NCBI RefSeq assembly: GCF_014204755.1
Contig: NZ_JACHLZ010000001.1
Location: 2,480,001-2,544,000 of the forward strand
Length of the DNA stretch: 64,000 nucleotides
Origin: Brachybacterium aquaticum
GTDB taxonomy: Bacteria > Actinomycetota > Actinomycetes > Actinomycetales > Dermabacteraceae
Reading direction: 5' to 3'
Shown here piece by piece: positions 29,624 to 38,587 of the stretch; the stretch's first letter is position 1, and each line of letters begins with the position of its first letter. Made by a program: the position numbers and the translations under genes. Below the pieces are notes generated by a model. That model saw only the letters and a list, made by a program, of their open reading frames with translations. It was not told the DNA's origin and did no database searches.

Positions 29624-31585
29624 TCAGCGCTCGTCGGCCGACGGGGGCGGCTCGGCCGACGGGGCCGTTCCTGCCGACGGGGCGGGCGCCGCGTGCGCGC
29701 CGCCCTTCCCGCGCCGGCCGGTGCCGCGGACCCCGCCCTTGTCGAAGACGCCGCGGGTGCGGCCGATCGTGTAGTCGGTGCGCGAGTCGACACGGTGGTC
29801 GATGGTGCGCCCGAACTCGTCGTCCCTCACGAGGCTGCCGCTGAAAAGCTCGTACCGCTCGCGCAGCGACTGCCTGTCCCGCTCGGCCTGGTCGGCCTTG
29901 AGGCTGCGCAGGGTCGTGACCGCCATCGCCAGCAGGATCAGGCTGAAGGGCAGGGCCGTGGCGAGCGCCGCGGCCTGGATCGCCTGGAGACCTCCGGCCA
30001 GCAGCAGCGCGATCGCGACCGCGCCCTCGAGCAGCGAGAACATGATCCGCGACCACAGCGGCGGGTTCGGGTGACCGCCCGAGGCGAGCATGTCGATCAC
30101 GAGCGAGCCGGAGTCCGAGGAGGTGACGAAGAAGATCGCGATGAGGAAGATCGCCGCGACGGACATGACCCCGCCCACGGAGACCGGGCCGATCGACAGG
30201 TCGCCGAGGATCTCGAACAGCGCGCCCTCGACGGCCACGTCCTCGCCCTCGACCACCAGCGGGTCGTCGGTGTACAGCTGGCGGAACAGGTCCGAGCCGC
30301 CCATCACCGCGAACCAGAAGAAGCCCACGAGGGAGGGGACCAGCAGCACGCCGGCGATGAACTCGCGGACGGTGCGGCCGCGGGAGATGCGGGCGATGAA
30401 CACGCCCACGAAGGGCGCCCAGGAGATCCACCAGCCCCAGTAGAACAGGGTCCAGGCGCTGGCCCAGTCCTGGCCCTCCTGGCCCTCGAAGGCGCCGACG
30501 TCGAAGGTCATGCCCATGAAGTTGGCGAGGTAGGCACCGATCGACTGGATGAAGTTCTGGAACAGGAACACCGTCGGGCCGAGCAGCAGCACCGTGAGCA
30601 GCACGATGCCGGCCAGGGACAGGTTGGTGTTCGAGAGCCACTTGATGCCCTTGCCGAGGCCCGAGACGACGCTCAGGGTGGCGATGAAGGTGATGATGAC
30701 GATCAGCGTGACCAGCAGGGTGTTGTCCGTCTGCTCGACGATGCCGATCTGGCGCAGGCCCTCGCCGATCTGCTGGACGCCGAGGCCCAGCGAGGTGGCG
30801 ACGCCCGCGAGGGTGCCGAAGATGGCGACGATGTCGATGAGGTCGCCCATCCAGCCCTTCACGCGGTGGCCGAGCAGCGGCTCGAGGGCCCAGCGGATGG
30901 AGACGGGACGACCGCGGCGGTGGATCGAGTAGGCCAGCGCCAGGCCGATCACGGCGTAGATCGCCCAGGGGTGCAGGCCCCAGTGGACGTAGGTCTGGGC
31001 CATGGCGAGCTGGGCGAGCTCCGCCTGGTCGCCCTCCCAGCCGGGCTTGACGGCGCTGGTGACGTAGCCGAGCGGCTCGCCCACGCCGTAGAAGACCAGG
31101 CCGATGCCCATGCCGGCGGCGAAGAGCATGCAGAACCAGGTCAGCACGCCGAAGTCGGGCTTCTCGTCGTCCTTGCCCAGGCGGATGGTGCCGTACTTCG
31201 AGAAGCACACCACCAGGGAGAAGATGATGAACACGGCCACGGCCATCATGTAGTACCAGCCGAGGTTCGCGACGATGCCGCCCTGGATCGCCTGGAGCAC
31301 CTCGTCGGTGCCGCCGGGGAAGAGCACCGCGACGGCCACGACGGCGAGGACCACGATCAGGGAGGGCCAGAACACTGCCGGCGCCACGTGGAAGCGGCCC
31401 AGTCTCACGCCCTGGGCCTGCAGCTTCTCGATGATCCGCTCGTCGCTGTCCTCCTCCTCGAGGGGGTGCTCGACATCCTCGGTGAGGTCGCGCTCCTCGA
31501 CCGGGGTCTTCGCGATGAGGGGGTGGACGGGGGGCGACGGGTCGGTCTCCGGGACGGTGGGGTCCTCGGGCGGGGTGGTGCTCAT
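29624..31585 (-). CDS. BCCT-family betaine/choline/carnitine transporter
   Basis: A 653-residue secondary transporter with 12 expected membrane segments. After an acidic ~70-residue cytoplasmic N-tail, the first segment is FWPSLIVVLAVVAVAVLF. Family signatures: GMGIGLVFYGVGEP (Na+/substrate Gly-rich segment), the TM8 tryptophan motif FYWGWWISWAPFVGVFIARI and SRGRTVREF. The GMGIG form is usual for Na+-coupled betaine carriers such as BetP, so osmoprotectant uptake is likely. The last ~100 residues are a charged, Ala/Pro/Ser-rich tail that may sense osmotic state and whose DNA carries two GGCCGACGGGG motifs. Start ATG 31585 follows a GAGAGG site. Confidence 0.92.
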   Translation of the reverse strand: MSTTPPEDPTVPETDPSPPVHPLIAKTPVEERDLTEDVEHPLEEEDSDERIIEKLQAQGVRLGRFHVAPAVFWPSLIVVLAVVAVAVLFPGGTDEVLQAIQGGIVANLGWYYMMAVAVFIIFSLVVCFSKYGTIRLGKDDEKPDFGVLTWFCMLFAAGMGIGLVFYGVGEPLGYVTSAVKPGWEGDQAELAQLAMAQTYVHWGLHPWAIYAVIGLALAYSIHRRGRPVSIRWALEPLLGHRVKGWMGDLIDIVAIFGTLAGVATSLGLGVQQIGEGLRQIGIVEQTDNTLLVTLIVIITFIATLSVVSGLGKGIKWLSNTNLSLAGIVLLTVLLLGPTVFLFQNFIQSIGAYLANFMGMTFDVGAFEGQEGQDWASAWTLFYWGWWISWAPFVGVFIARISRGRTVREFIAGVLLVPSLVGFFWFAVMGGSDLFRQLYTDDPLVVEGEDVAVEGALFEILGDLSIGPVSVGGVMSVAAIFLIAIFFVTSSDSGSLVIDMLASGGHPNPPLWSRIMFSLLEGAVAIALLLAGGLQAIQAAALATALPFSLILLAMAVTTLRSLKADQAERDRQSLRERYELFSGSLVRDDEFGRTIDHRVDSRTDYTIGRTRGVFDKGGVRGTGRRGKGGAHAAPAPSAGTAPSAEPPPSADER

Positions 31586-31721
31586 GACAGGCCTCTCTCC
31601 CCCGGGAGGCCGCGGCGGCATACAGGAGTGCCCCGCAGGTCCGGGATTCGCTCGGGTCGTGCTCGTCGTCGACCCAGCTGACAGAGGGGCTCTCCCGGCG
31701 TCTGATCCCGGGCGGCCGGCG

Positions 31722-33026
31722 TCAGTCCCGGGCGGCGCTGCCCGCTCCCGCCTCCGGGGCGGAGGCCTGTTCCGTGTCGGTGCCGGTGAGGCGGCCGAGG
31801 CCCGACATGACGTGGTAGATGACCAGTGCCGCGAGGGAGCCGAGCGCGATGCCGGTGAGGGTGATTCCCTCGACGGTCCAGGTGACGTTCGCGATGCCGA
31901 CCACGAGGGCGACACCGGCGGTGAACTGGTTCTTGGCCTTGGAGAAGTCGACCTTGCCGTCCACCCACATGCGCACGCCGACGATGCCGATCAGGCCGTA
32001 GAGCACGAAGGTGACGCCGCCCAGCACACCGGCCGGGATGGTGAAGATGAGCGCACCGATCTTCGGGGAGAGCGACAGCGCGATCGCCGCGAGACCGGCG
32101 ACCCAGTAGGCGGCGGTGGAGTAGACGCGGGTGGCGCTCATGACGCCGATGTTCTCGCCGTAGGTGGTGGTGGCGGAGCCGCCGAAGCCGGCCGAGAGGG
32201 CGGTCGCGAGGCCGTCGGAGGCGAGGGTGCGCCCCACCATGTGGTCGAGGTTCCGCCCGGTCATCAGGCCCACGCTGGTCACGTGGCCGACGTTCTCGGC
32301 GAGCAGCACGAGCACCACGGGCAGGAACATCGGCAGCAGGGCCCAGTTGAACTCGGGGTGGTGGAACTGGGGCAGGCCGATCCAGGCCGCCTCGGCGACG
32401 GGGGTGAAGTCGACCTCGCCGCGCAGCACGGCGACGAGGTAACCGACCAGCACGCCCAGCAGCACGGAGATCCGCCCGAGCATGCCCTTGAACAGGGCGG
32501 TGCACAGCACCACCGCGAACAGGGTGATGGTGGCGGTGACGGAGGACTGCTGGAAGTTGTCGTACGCGGTGGGGGCGAGGTTGAAGCCGATGAGCGCGAC
32601 GATCGAGCCCATCACCACCGGCGGCATGAGCGCGCGGATCCAGGCGGTGCCCACCCGGGAGACGAGCAGGCCCAGCGCCGCGAGCAGCAGACCGGTGACC
32701 ATGACGCCGCCGAGCGCGGCTCCCATGGAGTCGGCCTGGGTGGAGGCGGTGATCGGGGCGATGAACGCGAAGGAGGAGCCGAGGTAGCTGGGCACCTTGT
32801 TCTGCGTGATGATCAGGAACAGCAGGGTGCCGATGCCGGAGAACAGCAGGGTGGTCGAGGGCGGGAACCCGGTGAGCAGCGGGACCAGGAAGGTCGCGCC
32901 GAACATGGCGATGACGTGCTGCGCGCCGATCCCGATGGTGAGCGGCCAGACCAGGCGCTCCTCGGGCTTCACGATCGCGTCGGGGGCGATGGTGCGCCCG
33001 TCTCCGTGCAGGGTCCAGCGGAACAT
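31722..33026 (-). CDS. Uracil/xanthine-type nucleobase permease (NCS2 family)
   Basis: A 434-residue proton-coupled nucleobase transporter with about 14 membrane segments. Family signatures: SYLGSSFAFIAPI in the first repeat, the TM8 motif VLLAENVGHVTSVG whose Glu binds uracil in UraA, and TTYGENIGVMSATRV in TM10. The match to the AENVGHxTS form points to uracil rather than xanthine. The start is ATG 33026 (MFRWTLHGDG), preceded by GGAG; the longer frame upstream has no family similarity. The neighbouring membrane-protein gene lies 52 bp upstream on the same strand. No pyrimidine genes are nearby. Confidence 0.9.
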   Translation of the reverse strand: MFRWTLHGDGRTIAPDAIVKPEERLVWPLTIGIGAQHVIAMFGATFLVPLLTGFPPSTTLLFSGIGTLLFLIITQNKVPSYLGSSFAFIAPITASTQADSMGAALGGVMVTGLLLAALGLLVSRVGTAWIRALMPPVVMGSIVALIGFNLAPTAYDNFQQSSVTATITLFAVVLCTALFKGMLGRISVLLGVLVGYLVAVLRGEVDFTPVAEAAWIGLPQFHHPEFNWALLPMFLPVVLVLLAENVGHVTSVGLMTGRNLDHMVGRTLASDGLATALSAGFGGSATTTYGENIGVMSATRVYSTAAYWVAGLAAIALSLSPKIGALIFTIPAGVLGGVTFVLYGLIGIVGVRMWVDGKVDFSKAKNQFTAGVALVVGIANVTWTVEGITLTGIALGSLAALVIYHVMSGLGRLTGTDTEQASAPEAGAGSAARD

Positions 33027-33078
33027 GGTTCTCCAGGGGGTGAGGAGGGAGCTTCGGGCGGGCGGGTCGGCCGACGGG

Positions 33079-34782
33079 TCAGGAGCCGGGGTAGAACTTG
33101 CGCTCGGCGGTCTCCTCGGTGACGTCGGGGACCAGGTCGAGCAGGGAGACGCGGCCGCCGTCGCGGGCGCGGAAGTCGGCGAACATGCGGGAGATGTCCG
33201 GGGCGCCGAACTCGTCGCGCACGGGGGCGGGGACGGTGAGCATGAGGGCCGCGCCGATGCCGAGCACGAGGGCGGCACCGCCGGTGACCAGGCCCGCACC
33301 GCTGAGGGTGGCGAGCGAGTTGACGATGACGTCGAGGAAGCCGACCACGACGAGCACGAGCGCGGCAACCACGCCGCTGGCGCGGGCGCTGACGGCGGGG
33401 CGGGAGAGCAGGGCGTTGCGGCCGAAGAGGGAGACCACCACGAAGCACACGCACACCACGGCGTCCACGAGGTGGAGCACGGGGCCGCCGGGGGCGGCGC
33501 CGGCGGTCGCGGCGAGCGAGGCCAGCAGGTGCCAGAGCACGGCGGCGGCGTGCATGAGGGCGCTGAACTCGAAGGTGCGCACCGTGTACACGAGCCAGTC
33601 GGTGCGGCGGAAGGACAGCGGCATGGAGCGCACGAAGGAGCGCGAGATCATCAGGCCGAAGGCCGCGAAGAGGAAGGGCAGGTAGACGTACCCGGTCGCG
33701 GCGCTGAGGGGCGCGGCGAACTGCAGGCCAAGGGTGTTGTCAGCGAGCGCGGCGATGGCGAGCCCGGCGGTGACGGCGGTGGAGAAGACGTACCAGGACC
33801 GGTCGCGGCGCAGCGCCGAGGCGATCACGACCAGGAGCAGCAGGGCGGAGACGACAGTGTTCGCGAAGGCCATCAGGGAGAAGGGCCAGCCGGTGGTGAA
33901 CAGACGCCCGATGATCATCACGAGCGCCAGCAGCAGCGCGGCGGCCGCGGCGATGCCGATGCCGAGCAGGACGGTGCGCGCGATGCGGCGGGCCCGGGCC
34001 TGGGGGACGTAGCCCTCGTGGGCGCGGGGCTCGATGCCGAGGATCGCGCCGAGCAGCAGCAGGGAGACCCCCACCCCGATCCCGACGGGCGGCCCGTCCG
34101 GCAGGGGCGCGAAGAGCACGGGCAGGGAGAGGGCGAGGTCGGCGACCAGCACGGTCACGGCGGCGGCGAGGGCCGGGGCCATGCCGGCCACGCGCAGGAT
34201 CCGGATCGCGCGCAGCGGCGGCTTCTCCGGGAACCAGCGCAGGGCGTGGACGGCGACGAGGGCTGCCAGGGCCACGCCCACCGCGATCCGGCCGATGAGG
34301 TCCAGGACCGGGGTGTCGGCGGTGGTGAGGGTGGTGGTCAGCGCCGAGGCGAGGGTGATGAGGGCCAGCACGTCCCGCAGAGCGTCGAAGATCCCCAGCT
34401 CCTTGAACCGCTCGGGGAGCTGGAACCCGCCCAGCGGGATCTCCTCCTCCTCGGCGTTCGGGGTGGTGCCGGAGCGGGCGTAGGAGCGGGTGCGGGACTC
34501 GCCGGCGGTCTCCCACGCGTCCTCACCGGGGACGACCTCGATCGCTCCGGTCACGGCGTCGGGCTCGGACGCATTACTCGCAGCGCCCTCCGCGACAGGG
34601 GCGGGGGCCTCCTCGGTGCGGGGCAGCGCGGCGCCGCCGGCGCGGCGGGCGAGCAGCGGGGTGGCGTAGCGGTCGAACTCCTCACGACCCGGCAGCCGGT
34701 CCGTGGGCAGGCTGTGGGGGTCGTCGAAGGCGAAGATCCAGTCCGCATCCTGGTTCTCGTCCTCGCGCGGATCCCTGTCCAT
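33079..34782 (-). CDS. Large multi-pass membrane protein of unknown function
   Basis: A 567-residue actinobacterial membrane protein I do not recognise. Residues 1-~105 are hydrophilic and acidic (FAFDDPHSLPTDRLPG, AEEEEIPLGGFQLPERF). About twelve hydrophobic segments follow, including LRDVLALITLASALTTTL and a conserved-looking cytoplasmic RSFVRSMPLSFRRTDWLVY. The last ~50 residues are soluble (RDEFGAPDISRMFADFRAR) and end in a charged tail. No enzymatic motif is visible. ATG 34782 is chosen because a GGAGAGAAGG stretch precedes it. It is separated by 144 bp from the DUF6320 operon, so it probably has its own promoter (TAGGAT at 34838-34843 is a candidate -10). Confidence 0.7.
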   Translation of the reverse strand: MDRDPREDENQDADWIFAFDDPHSLPTDRLPGREEFDRYATPLLARRAGGAALPRTEEAPAPVAEGAASNASEPDAVTGAIEVVPGEDAWETAGESRTRSYARSGTTPNAEEEEIPLGGFQLPERFKELGIFDALRDVLALITLASALTTTLTTADTPVLDLIGRIAVGVALAALVAVHALRWFPEKPPLRAIRILRVAGMAPALAAAVTVLVADLALSLPVLFAPLPDGPPVGIGVGVSLLLLGAILGIEPRAHEGYVPQARARRIARTVLLGIGIAAAAALLLALVMIIGRLFTTGWPFSLMAFANTVVSALLLLVVIASALRRDRSWYVFSTAVTAGLAIAALADNTLGLQFAAPLSAATGYVYLPFLFAAFGLMISRSFVRSMPLSFRRTDWLVYTVRTFEFSALMHAAAVLWHLLASLAATAGAAPGGPVLHLVDAVVCVCFVVVSLFGRNALLSRPAVSARASGVVAALVLVVVGFLDVIVNSLATLSGAGLVTGGAALVLGIGAALMLTVPAPVRDEFGAPDISRMFADFRARDGGRVSLLDLVPDVTEETAERKFYPGS

Positions 34783-34926
34783 CGACCTTCTCTCCTGCTG
34801 TCCGTCGGCCCGCAGGCAAATGCGCACGTGCCCTTCAATCCTAGAGAGGAAAGGCGCGCAGCCGCCGTCGGCGCGCCGTGGCGTCGGACACCGCCGGGGT
34901 CACAGACGCGCCCTGCGGGCGGGCCG

Positions 34927-35604
34927 CTACAGGTGCAGTCGGGTGGCGAGCTCGTGGCGCACCTCGGCGCCGCGCACGGTGAGCAGGTACCAGGTGGCGA
35001 GCAGGCACAGGGCCCCGCAGATCACCGAGGGGATGGCGGTGCTGACCCAGCCGAGCGCGAGGAACACCAGCGGCGCGAGGCCCAGCAGCACGGTCAGGCC
35101 GCTGTAGACGATGTAGTCGCCGACCTCCATGCGCACCACCCGTGCGACGACCAGCAGGCCGATCACGCTCGCGGCGCAGAGGATGGGGACCGCGAAGGTC
35201 AGCGCCCAGCCGGACCAGCCGGCGAGGTAGTCGACGTACACGCACACCCCGCCCACGAGCACCACGAGGTACACGATCGACTTGGCCAGGTTGGAGCGCT
35301 TGCGCACGGCCATGAGCACCACGAGCCACAGCGCCGCGATGCCGAGCCACACGATGCGCCAGGCGCCGATGTCCTCGTGGCCGAGCCGGAACACCAGCTG
35401 GGCCGCGAACGACAGCGCGATGATCGCGAGCGAGGTGAGGAACAGGACGCGCAGCACACGGCGGCGGGAGAAGCGCAGCGGCACGTCGGGGTGCGGGGCG
35501 GGCGCGGGGTCACCGTCCGCCGGTGCCTCGAGCTCCGCACCGCACAGGGGGCAGCGGGTCCAGTCGCCCTCCACCCCGGCGCGGCAGTCCTCGCAGCGCC
35601 TCAT
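34927..35604 (-). CDS. DUF6320-family membrane protein with N-terminal zinc ribbon
   Basis: A 225-residue protein. The N-terminus is a zinc-ribbon knuckle pair (CEDCRAG and CPLCGAEL; cysteines at ~4, 7, 18 and 21), followed by a charged linker and six hydrophobic segments from about residue 50 (VLRVLFLTSLAIIALSFAA onward). This layout is that of DUF6320 proteins, whose function is unknown; they are often encoded next to condensation/acyltransferase-like and alpha/beta-hydrolase genes, exactly as here. Start ATG overlaps the upstream stop (ATGA at 35601-35604). It is the last gene of the five-gene operon. Confidence 0.8.
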   Translation of the reverse strand: MRRCEDCRAGVEGDWTRCPLCGAELEAPADGDPAPAPHPDVPLRFSRRRVLRVLFLTSLAIIALSFAAQLVFRLGHEDIGAWRIVWLGIAALWLVVLMAVRKRSNLAKSIVYLVVLVGGVCVYVDYLAGWSGWALTFAVPILCAASVIGLLVVARVVRMEVGDYIVYSGLTVLLGLAPLVFLALGWVSTAIPSVICGALCLLATWYLLTVRGAEVRHELATRLHL

Positions 35605-37121
35605 GGCGCCCCCCAGGTGAGCTCTCGCTCGGTCACCTTCGGGACGGCGACCTGCACGTCCGCCCCGGCCTCGGCGAGCATCCGCACGTACTCGCGCACA
35701 TGGTCCACGGCGGTGAACGGGGAGGTGAAGCTGATCGTGAGCTGTCCGGCGTGGGAGATGGCGCAGAACTGGGGCCGCACCGCGGAGACGTGGAAGAACA
35801 TCCGTCCCACGTGCGCCTCGACCTCGGGCGGCAGCGTCACCCGGCCGAGGTTGGACACGGCGACGGTGAGGGAGCTGTTGTTGGCGTGGTTGATCAGGCC
35901 AAGCAGCACGTCCTTGAGGGGACGGGGCACGACCCGGGCGACGGGCAGGCGCTCCACCCGGATCAGGCGGTGCAGCTTCTGCGCGAGCGCGGCGGGGGTC
36001 GCCTCGAGGGCGAAGTCCTCCTGGAGGGCGCGGGCGACGGCGCCCACCGCGTCGTCCTCCCCCGCCCGGTAGCGGTGCGCGACGCGGATGGTGGCGAAGA
36101 AGTTTCGCGCGGAGGTGGAGGGGAAGAACTGGCGCAGGTTCACCGGCACCGAGGCCGCCATGGCGGCGTGCTCGGCGCTCGGGGCGCTGCGGCGGATCGC
36201 CTCGAAGAACATCGCGGTGAGGTACATGGTCATCGCCACGCCCTCGGACTTGGCGAGCGCGAGGACGGGGCCGACGGGCATGGTGAGCTCCACCAGGCGC
36301 GGCCGGAAGTCGGGGGTGCGCGGCCCGCGCACGTGGAAGACGCGGCCCCGCTCGGGCCGCGGCGGCGGGGCGTCGGCCTCGAGCGCCCCCTCCTCGGGCT
36401 CTTCGGGGTCCCGCACGGTGAGGACCGCCGGGGCGGCCTCGCGCTCGAACTCGCCCTCCTCATCCTCGGCCGACGGGGCCCGGTCCCGCCCGCGCCGGCG
36501 CCGGAAGTAATGGGCGAAGGAATCGGTGGTCAGCTCGTGCACCTCCTCGGCCGCCTCGGCGCCGGGGTGGGTGCCCGCGCGCGCGGGCGCCGGATCGGGG
36601 TGCGCGGCCGAGCCGGTGCGCTCGTGGTCCGCTCCCCCGTCGGCCGACGGATCCTCCCGCCCGCCCTGCCCGTCGCGTCCGTCGAGGCGCCGCACATAGG
36701 CGGTGAGCAGGTCGGTGAGGAACCACAGCGCGCCGGTGCCGTCGGAGAGGGCGTGGAAGGTCTCGAGGTTCACGCGGCGGCCGTGGTGGGTGACGCGGAA
36801 CAGGAGGGTGCGGTGGTCGGTGCGGTAGATGGGGGCGCAGGTGTGCTCCCGCTCGGGCTCGACCCGCGGGTGCAGGGTCGAGTCCTGGAGGTAGTACCAG
36901 AACACGCCGCGGCGCAGCACGGCCCGGTAGAGCGGGTAGCGGGCGTAGGTCTCGTCCAGCGCCTCCTGCAGCAGCGCCGAGTCGACCTCGTGGTCGAGCT
37001 CGGCGGCCATGCGGAACACCTTGGGGTCCCGCTCGCTGAGCGCGGCGGGGAAGATGTTCGAGGCGTTGTCCAGGCGCACCCAGTGGCGGCGGTGCCCGGT
37101 CGTCGCGGGGGCGCCGGTCAT
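35601..37121 (-). CDS. Alcohol acetyltransferase/condensation-like acyltransferase
   Basis: A 506-residue protein of the CoA-dependent acyltransferase (condensation/PapA5/AATase) superfamily. The active-site motif is FHALSDGTG, a variant of HHxxxDG with the first His replaced by Phe. The N-terminal half begins RLDNASNIFPAAL, a common start of alcohol-acetyltransferase-like proteins; the C-terminal half has VPVNLRQFFPSTSARNFFA and AVSNLGRV. Residues ~155-270 are an unusual insertion rich in Gly, Asp, Glu, Arg and Pro, absent from typical ~400-420-residue relatives. It likely transfers an acyl group to an alcohol or sugar. Both ends overlap neighbours by four bases (37118-37121, 35601-35604). 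Confidence 0.75.
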   Translation of the reverse strand: MTGAPATTGHRRHWVRLDNASNIFPAALSERDPKVFRMAAELDHEVDSALLQEALDETYARYPLYRAVLRRGVFWYYLQDSTLHPRVEPEREHTCAPIYRTDHRTLLFRVTHHGRRVNLETFHALSDGTGALWFLTDLLTAYVRRLDGRDGQGGREDPSADGGADHERTGSAAHPDPAPARAGTHPGAEAAEEVHELTTDSFAHYFRRRRGRDRAPSAEDEEGEFEREAAPAVLTVRDPEEPEEGALEADAPPPRPERGRVFHVRGPRTPDFRPRLVELTMPVGPVLALAKSEGVAMTMYLTAMFFEAIRRSAPSAEHAAMAASVPVNLRQFFPSTSARNFFATIRVAHRYRAGEDDAVGAVARALQEDFALEATPAALAQKLHRLIRVERLPVARVVPRPLKDVLLGLINHANNSSLTVAVSNLGRVTLPPEVEAHVGRMFFHVSAVRPQFCAISHAGQLTISFTSPFTAVDHVREYVRMLAEAGADVQVAVPKVTERELTWGAP

Positions 37122-38071
37122 GACGGGTCCTTCGCGGGCAGGTCCTCGTCGAGGAAGGCGTTGATCTGCTCGTACGCCTCCTTGAGGGGGCGCGCGAAGC
37201 GCGGCAGGGTGATCACCCCGTGCAGGGCCTGCTCGAGGCGGTGGACCCGCACGCGGTTGCCGGCCGCGGCGAGCGCGTGCCCGTAGGCCTCGCCCTCGTC
37301 GCACAGCAGGTCGAGCTCGGCGCTGAGCACCAGGGTGTCGGGCTGGCCGGTGAGGTCCTCGGCCATGAGCGGGGCGACCAGGCGGTGGCGGCGTCGGGCG
37401 GGGTCGGGGACGTACAGCTCGAGGTAGTCCTTCACCTCGGTGTTCGTCAGGCGGTAGTCCTCGCCGTGGCGGCGCACGGACTCGAAGGGCGAGGTCTCGG
37501 GGTCGTGGTCCCAGTGGGTGACGGGGTAGAGCAGGATCTGCCGGGAGGGGACGCGGTGGCCGCTCTCGCGCAGCAGCAGCGAGGTGGCGGCGGCGAGGTT
37601 GCCGCCGGCGGAGTCGCCGACCAGCACGATCCGGTCCGGGTCGGTGAGCCCTGCCCGGCCCGGGTCCTCGAGCAGGCGCCGGGCGGTGCCGTAGCAGTCC
37701 TCGAGCCCGGCGGGGAAGGGATGCTCGGGGGCGAGGCGGTAGTCGACCGAGGCGACGCGGCAGCCGGTGAGGTCGGCCATGGTGGCGCAGGCGGGGGTGT
37801 AGCTCTCGATGTCGCCGGTGACCCAGCCGCCGCCGTGGAAGAACAGCAGCAGGTCGTCGCGGCGCCGCTCGGCCGGGGCGAAGACCCGTACCGGCACGCG
37901 CCGGCCGTCCGGCCCGTCGGAGACGGTGTCCCAGATGGGGGTGCGGTAGCGGGCCGGGGGCAGGGCGGCCATGCGACGCTGCACCTTCCGCACCCGCTGG
38001 TAGTCCTCGCGCACGTCGAAGCGGCCCGCTATGGAGACGGTGCGCAGGGCAAGGCGCAGCAGCGGATTCAT
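37118..38071 (-). CDS. Alpha/beta-hydrolase of the hormone-sensitive-lipase family
   Basis: A 317-residue esterase/lipase-type hydrolase. The oxyanion HGGG is in LLFFHGGGWVTGD, the nucleophile serine in LVGDSAGGNLAAA, the acid in LVLSAELDLLCDEG and the His in LEQALHGVI, so the triad is complete. The short hydrophobic N-terminus (MNPLLRLALRTVSI) may attach it to the membrane. It is fully embedded in the YccF-flavin reductase-hydrolase-acyltransferase-DUF6320 operon with ATGA overlaps at both ends, suggesting it hydrolyses the ester made or remodelled by the acyltransferase; the substrate is unknown. Confidence 0.88.
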   Translation of the reverse strand: MNPLLRLALRTVSIAGRFDVREDYQRVRKVQRRMAALPPARYRTPIWDTVSDGPDGRRVPVRVFAPAERRRDDLLLFFHGGGWVTGDIESYTPACATMADLTGCRVASVDYRLAPEHPFPAGLEDCYGTARRLLEDPGRAGLTDPDRIVLVGDSAGGNLAAATSLLLRESGHRVPSRQILLYPVTHWDHDPETSPFESVRRHGEDYRLTNTEVKDYLELYVPDPARRRHRLVAPLMAEDLTGQPDTLVLSAELDLLCDEGEAYGHALAAAGNRVRVHRLEQALHGVITLPRFARPLKEAYEQINAFLDEDLPAKDPS

Positions 38072-38586
38072 CGGCGCAGCTCCCGCTTCTCGCCGGCGAA
38101 GCGCAGGGCCGGGTCCGCGCCGACGGGCCCCTCCCCCATCCCGACCACGGGGCCGATGAGGAGGCGGTGGGTCGCGGCGTCCACGCCCTGGTCGATGCGC
38201 AGGGCGAAGTGGGCGAGCGCGCCGGGCAGGATCGCGTCCCCGTCGGCCGTGCGCCCCACCTCGAGTCCGGAGAGCATGCCCTGCAGGGGCGCGGCGGGGG
38301 TGCCGAAGCGGTCGGCGAGGTGCTGCTGCTCGGCGGTCAGCAGGCTCAGGCAGCAGTGCCCGGCCTCCTCCACCGCCTCGGCGGCGCGGCTCATCCCGTA
38401 CAGCGCGACCAGCATGGTGGGCGGGTCGTAGGAGACATCGAGGTACGAGTCGACGGTCACCAGCACGTCATGGGGGCCCTGGCGGGTGGAGACGACCGCG
38501 AGGCCCACCGCGAGCAGGTCGCTCAGGCGACGGTACTCGCCCGGATCAACAGCATCGACGGCATCGACGGCATCACTCGACTGCAT
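38068..38586 (-). CDS. Flavin reductase-like domain protein
   Basis: A 172-residue FMN-binding split-barrel protein of the flavin reductase (DIM6/NTAB) family. Recognisable elements are LAVGLAVVSTRQ, the VDSYLDVSYDPPTMLVALYG strand pair that replaces the usual SVSLDPP, the cysteine-containing GHCCLSLL and ADRFGT. It may supply reduced flavin or be an FMN-dependent enzyme. The N-terminus carries an Asp-Ala-Val repeat encoded by tandem GCATCGACG units (38552-38569). The start is one base after the YccF stop and the stop overlaps the hydrolase start. Confidence 0.75.
   Translation of the reverse strand: MQSSDAVDAVDAVDPGEYRRLSDLLAVGLAVVSTRQGPHDVLVTVDSYLDVSYDPPTMLVALYGMSRAAEAVEEAGHCCLSLLTAEQQHLADRFGTPAAPLQGMLSGLEVGRTADGDAILPGALAHFALRIDQGVDAATHRLLIGPVVGMGEGPVGADPALRFAGEKRELRR
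38552..38569. repeat. Tandem GCATCGACG repeat at the start of the flavin reductase gene
   Basis: Two exact 9-bp units (38552-38560, 38561-38569) plus a partial third encode the DAVDAVDAV stretch at residues 5-13. It is a short in-frame duplication next to a start codon; it changes only the length of a disordered N-terminus. Confidence 0.6.
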
Positions 38587-38587
38587 G

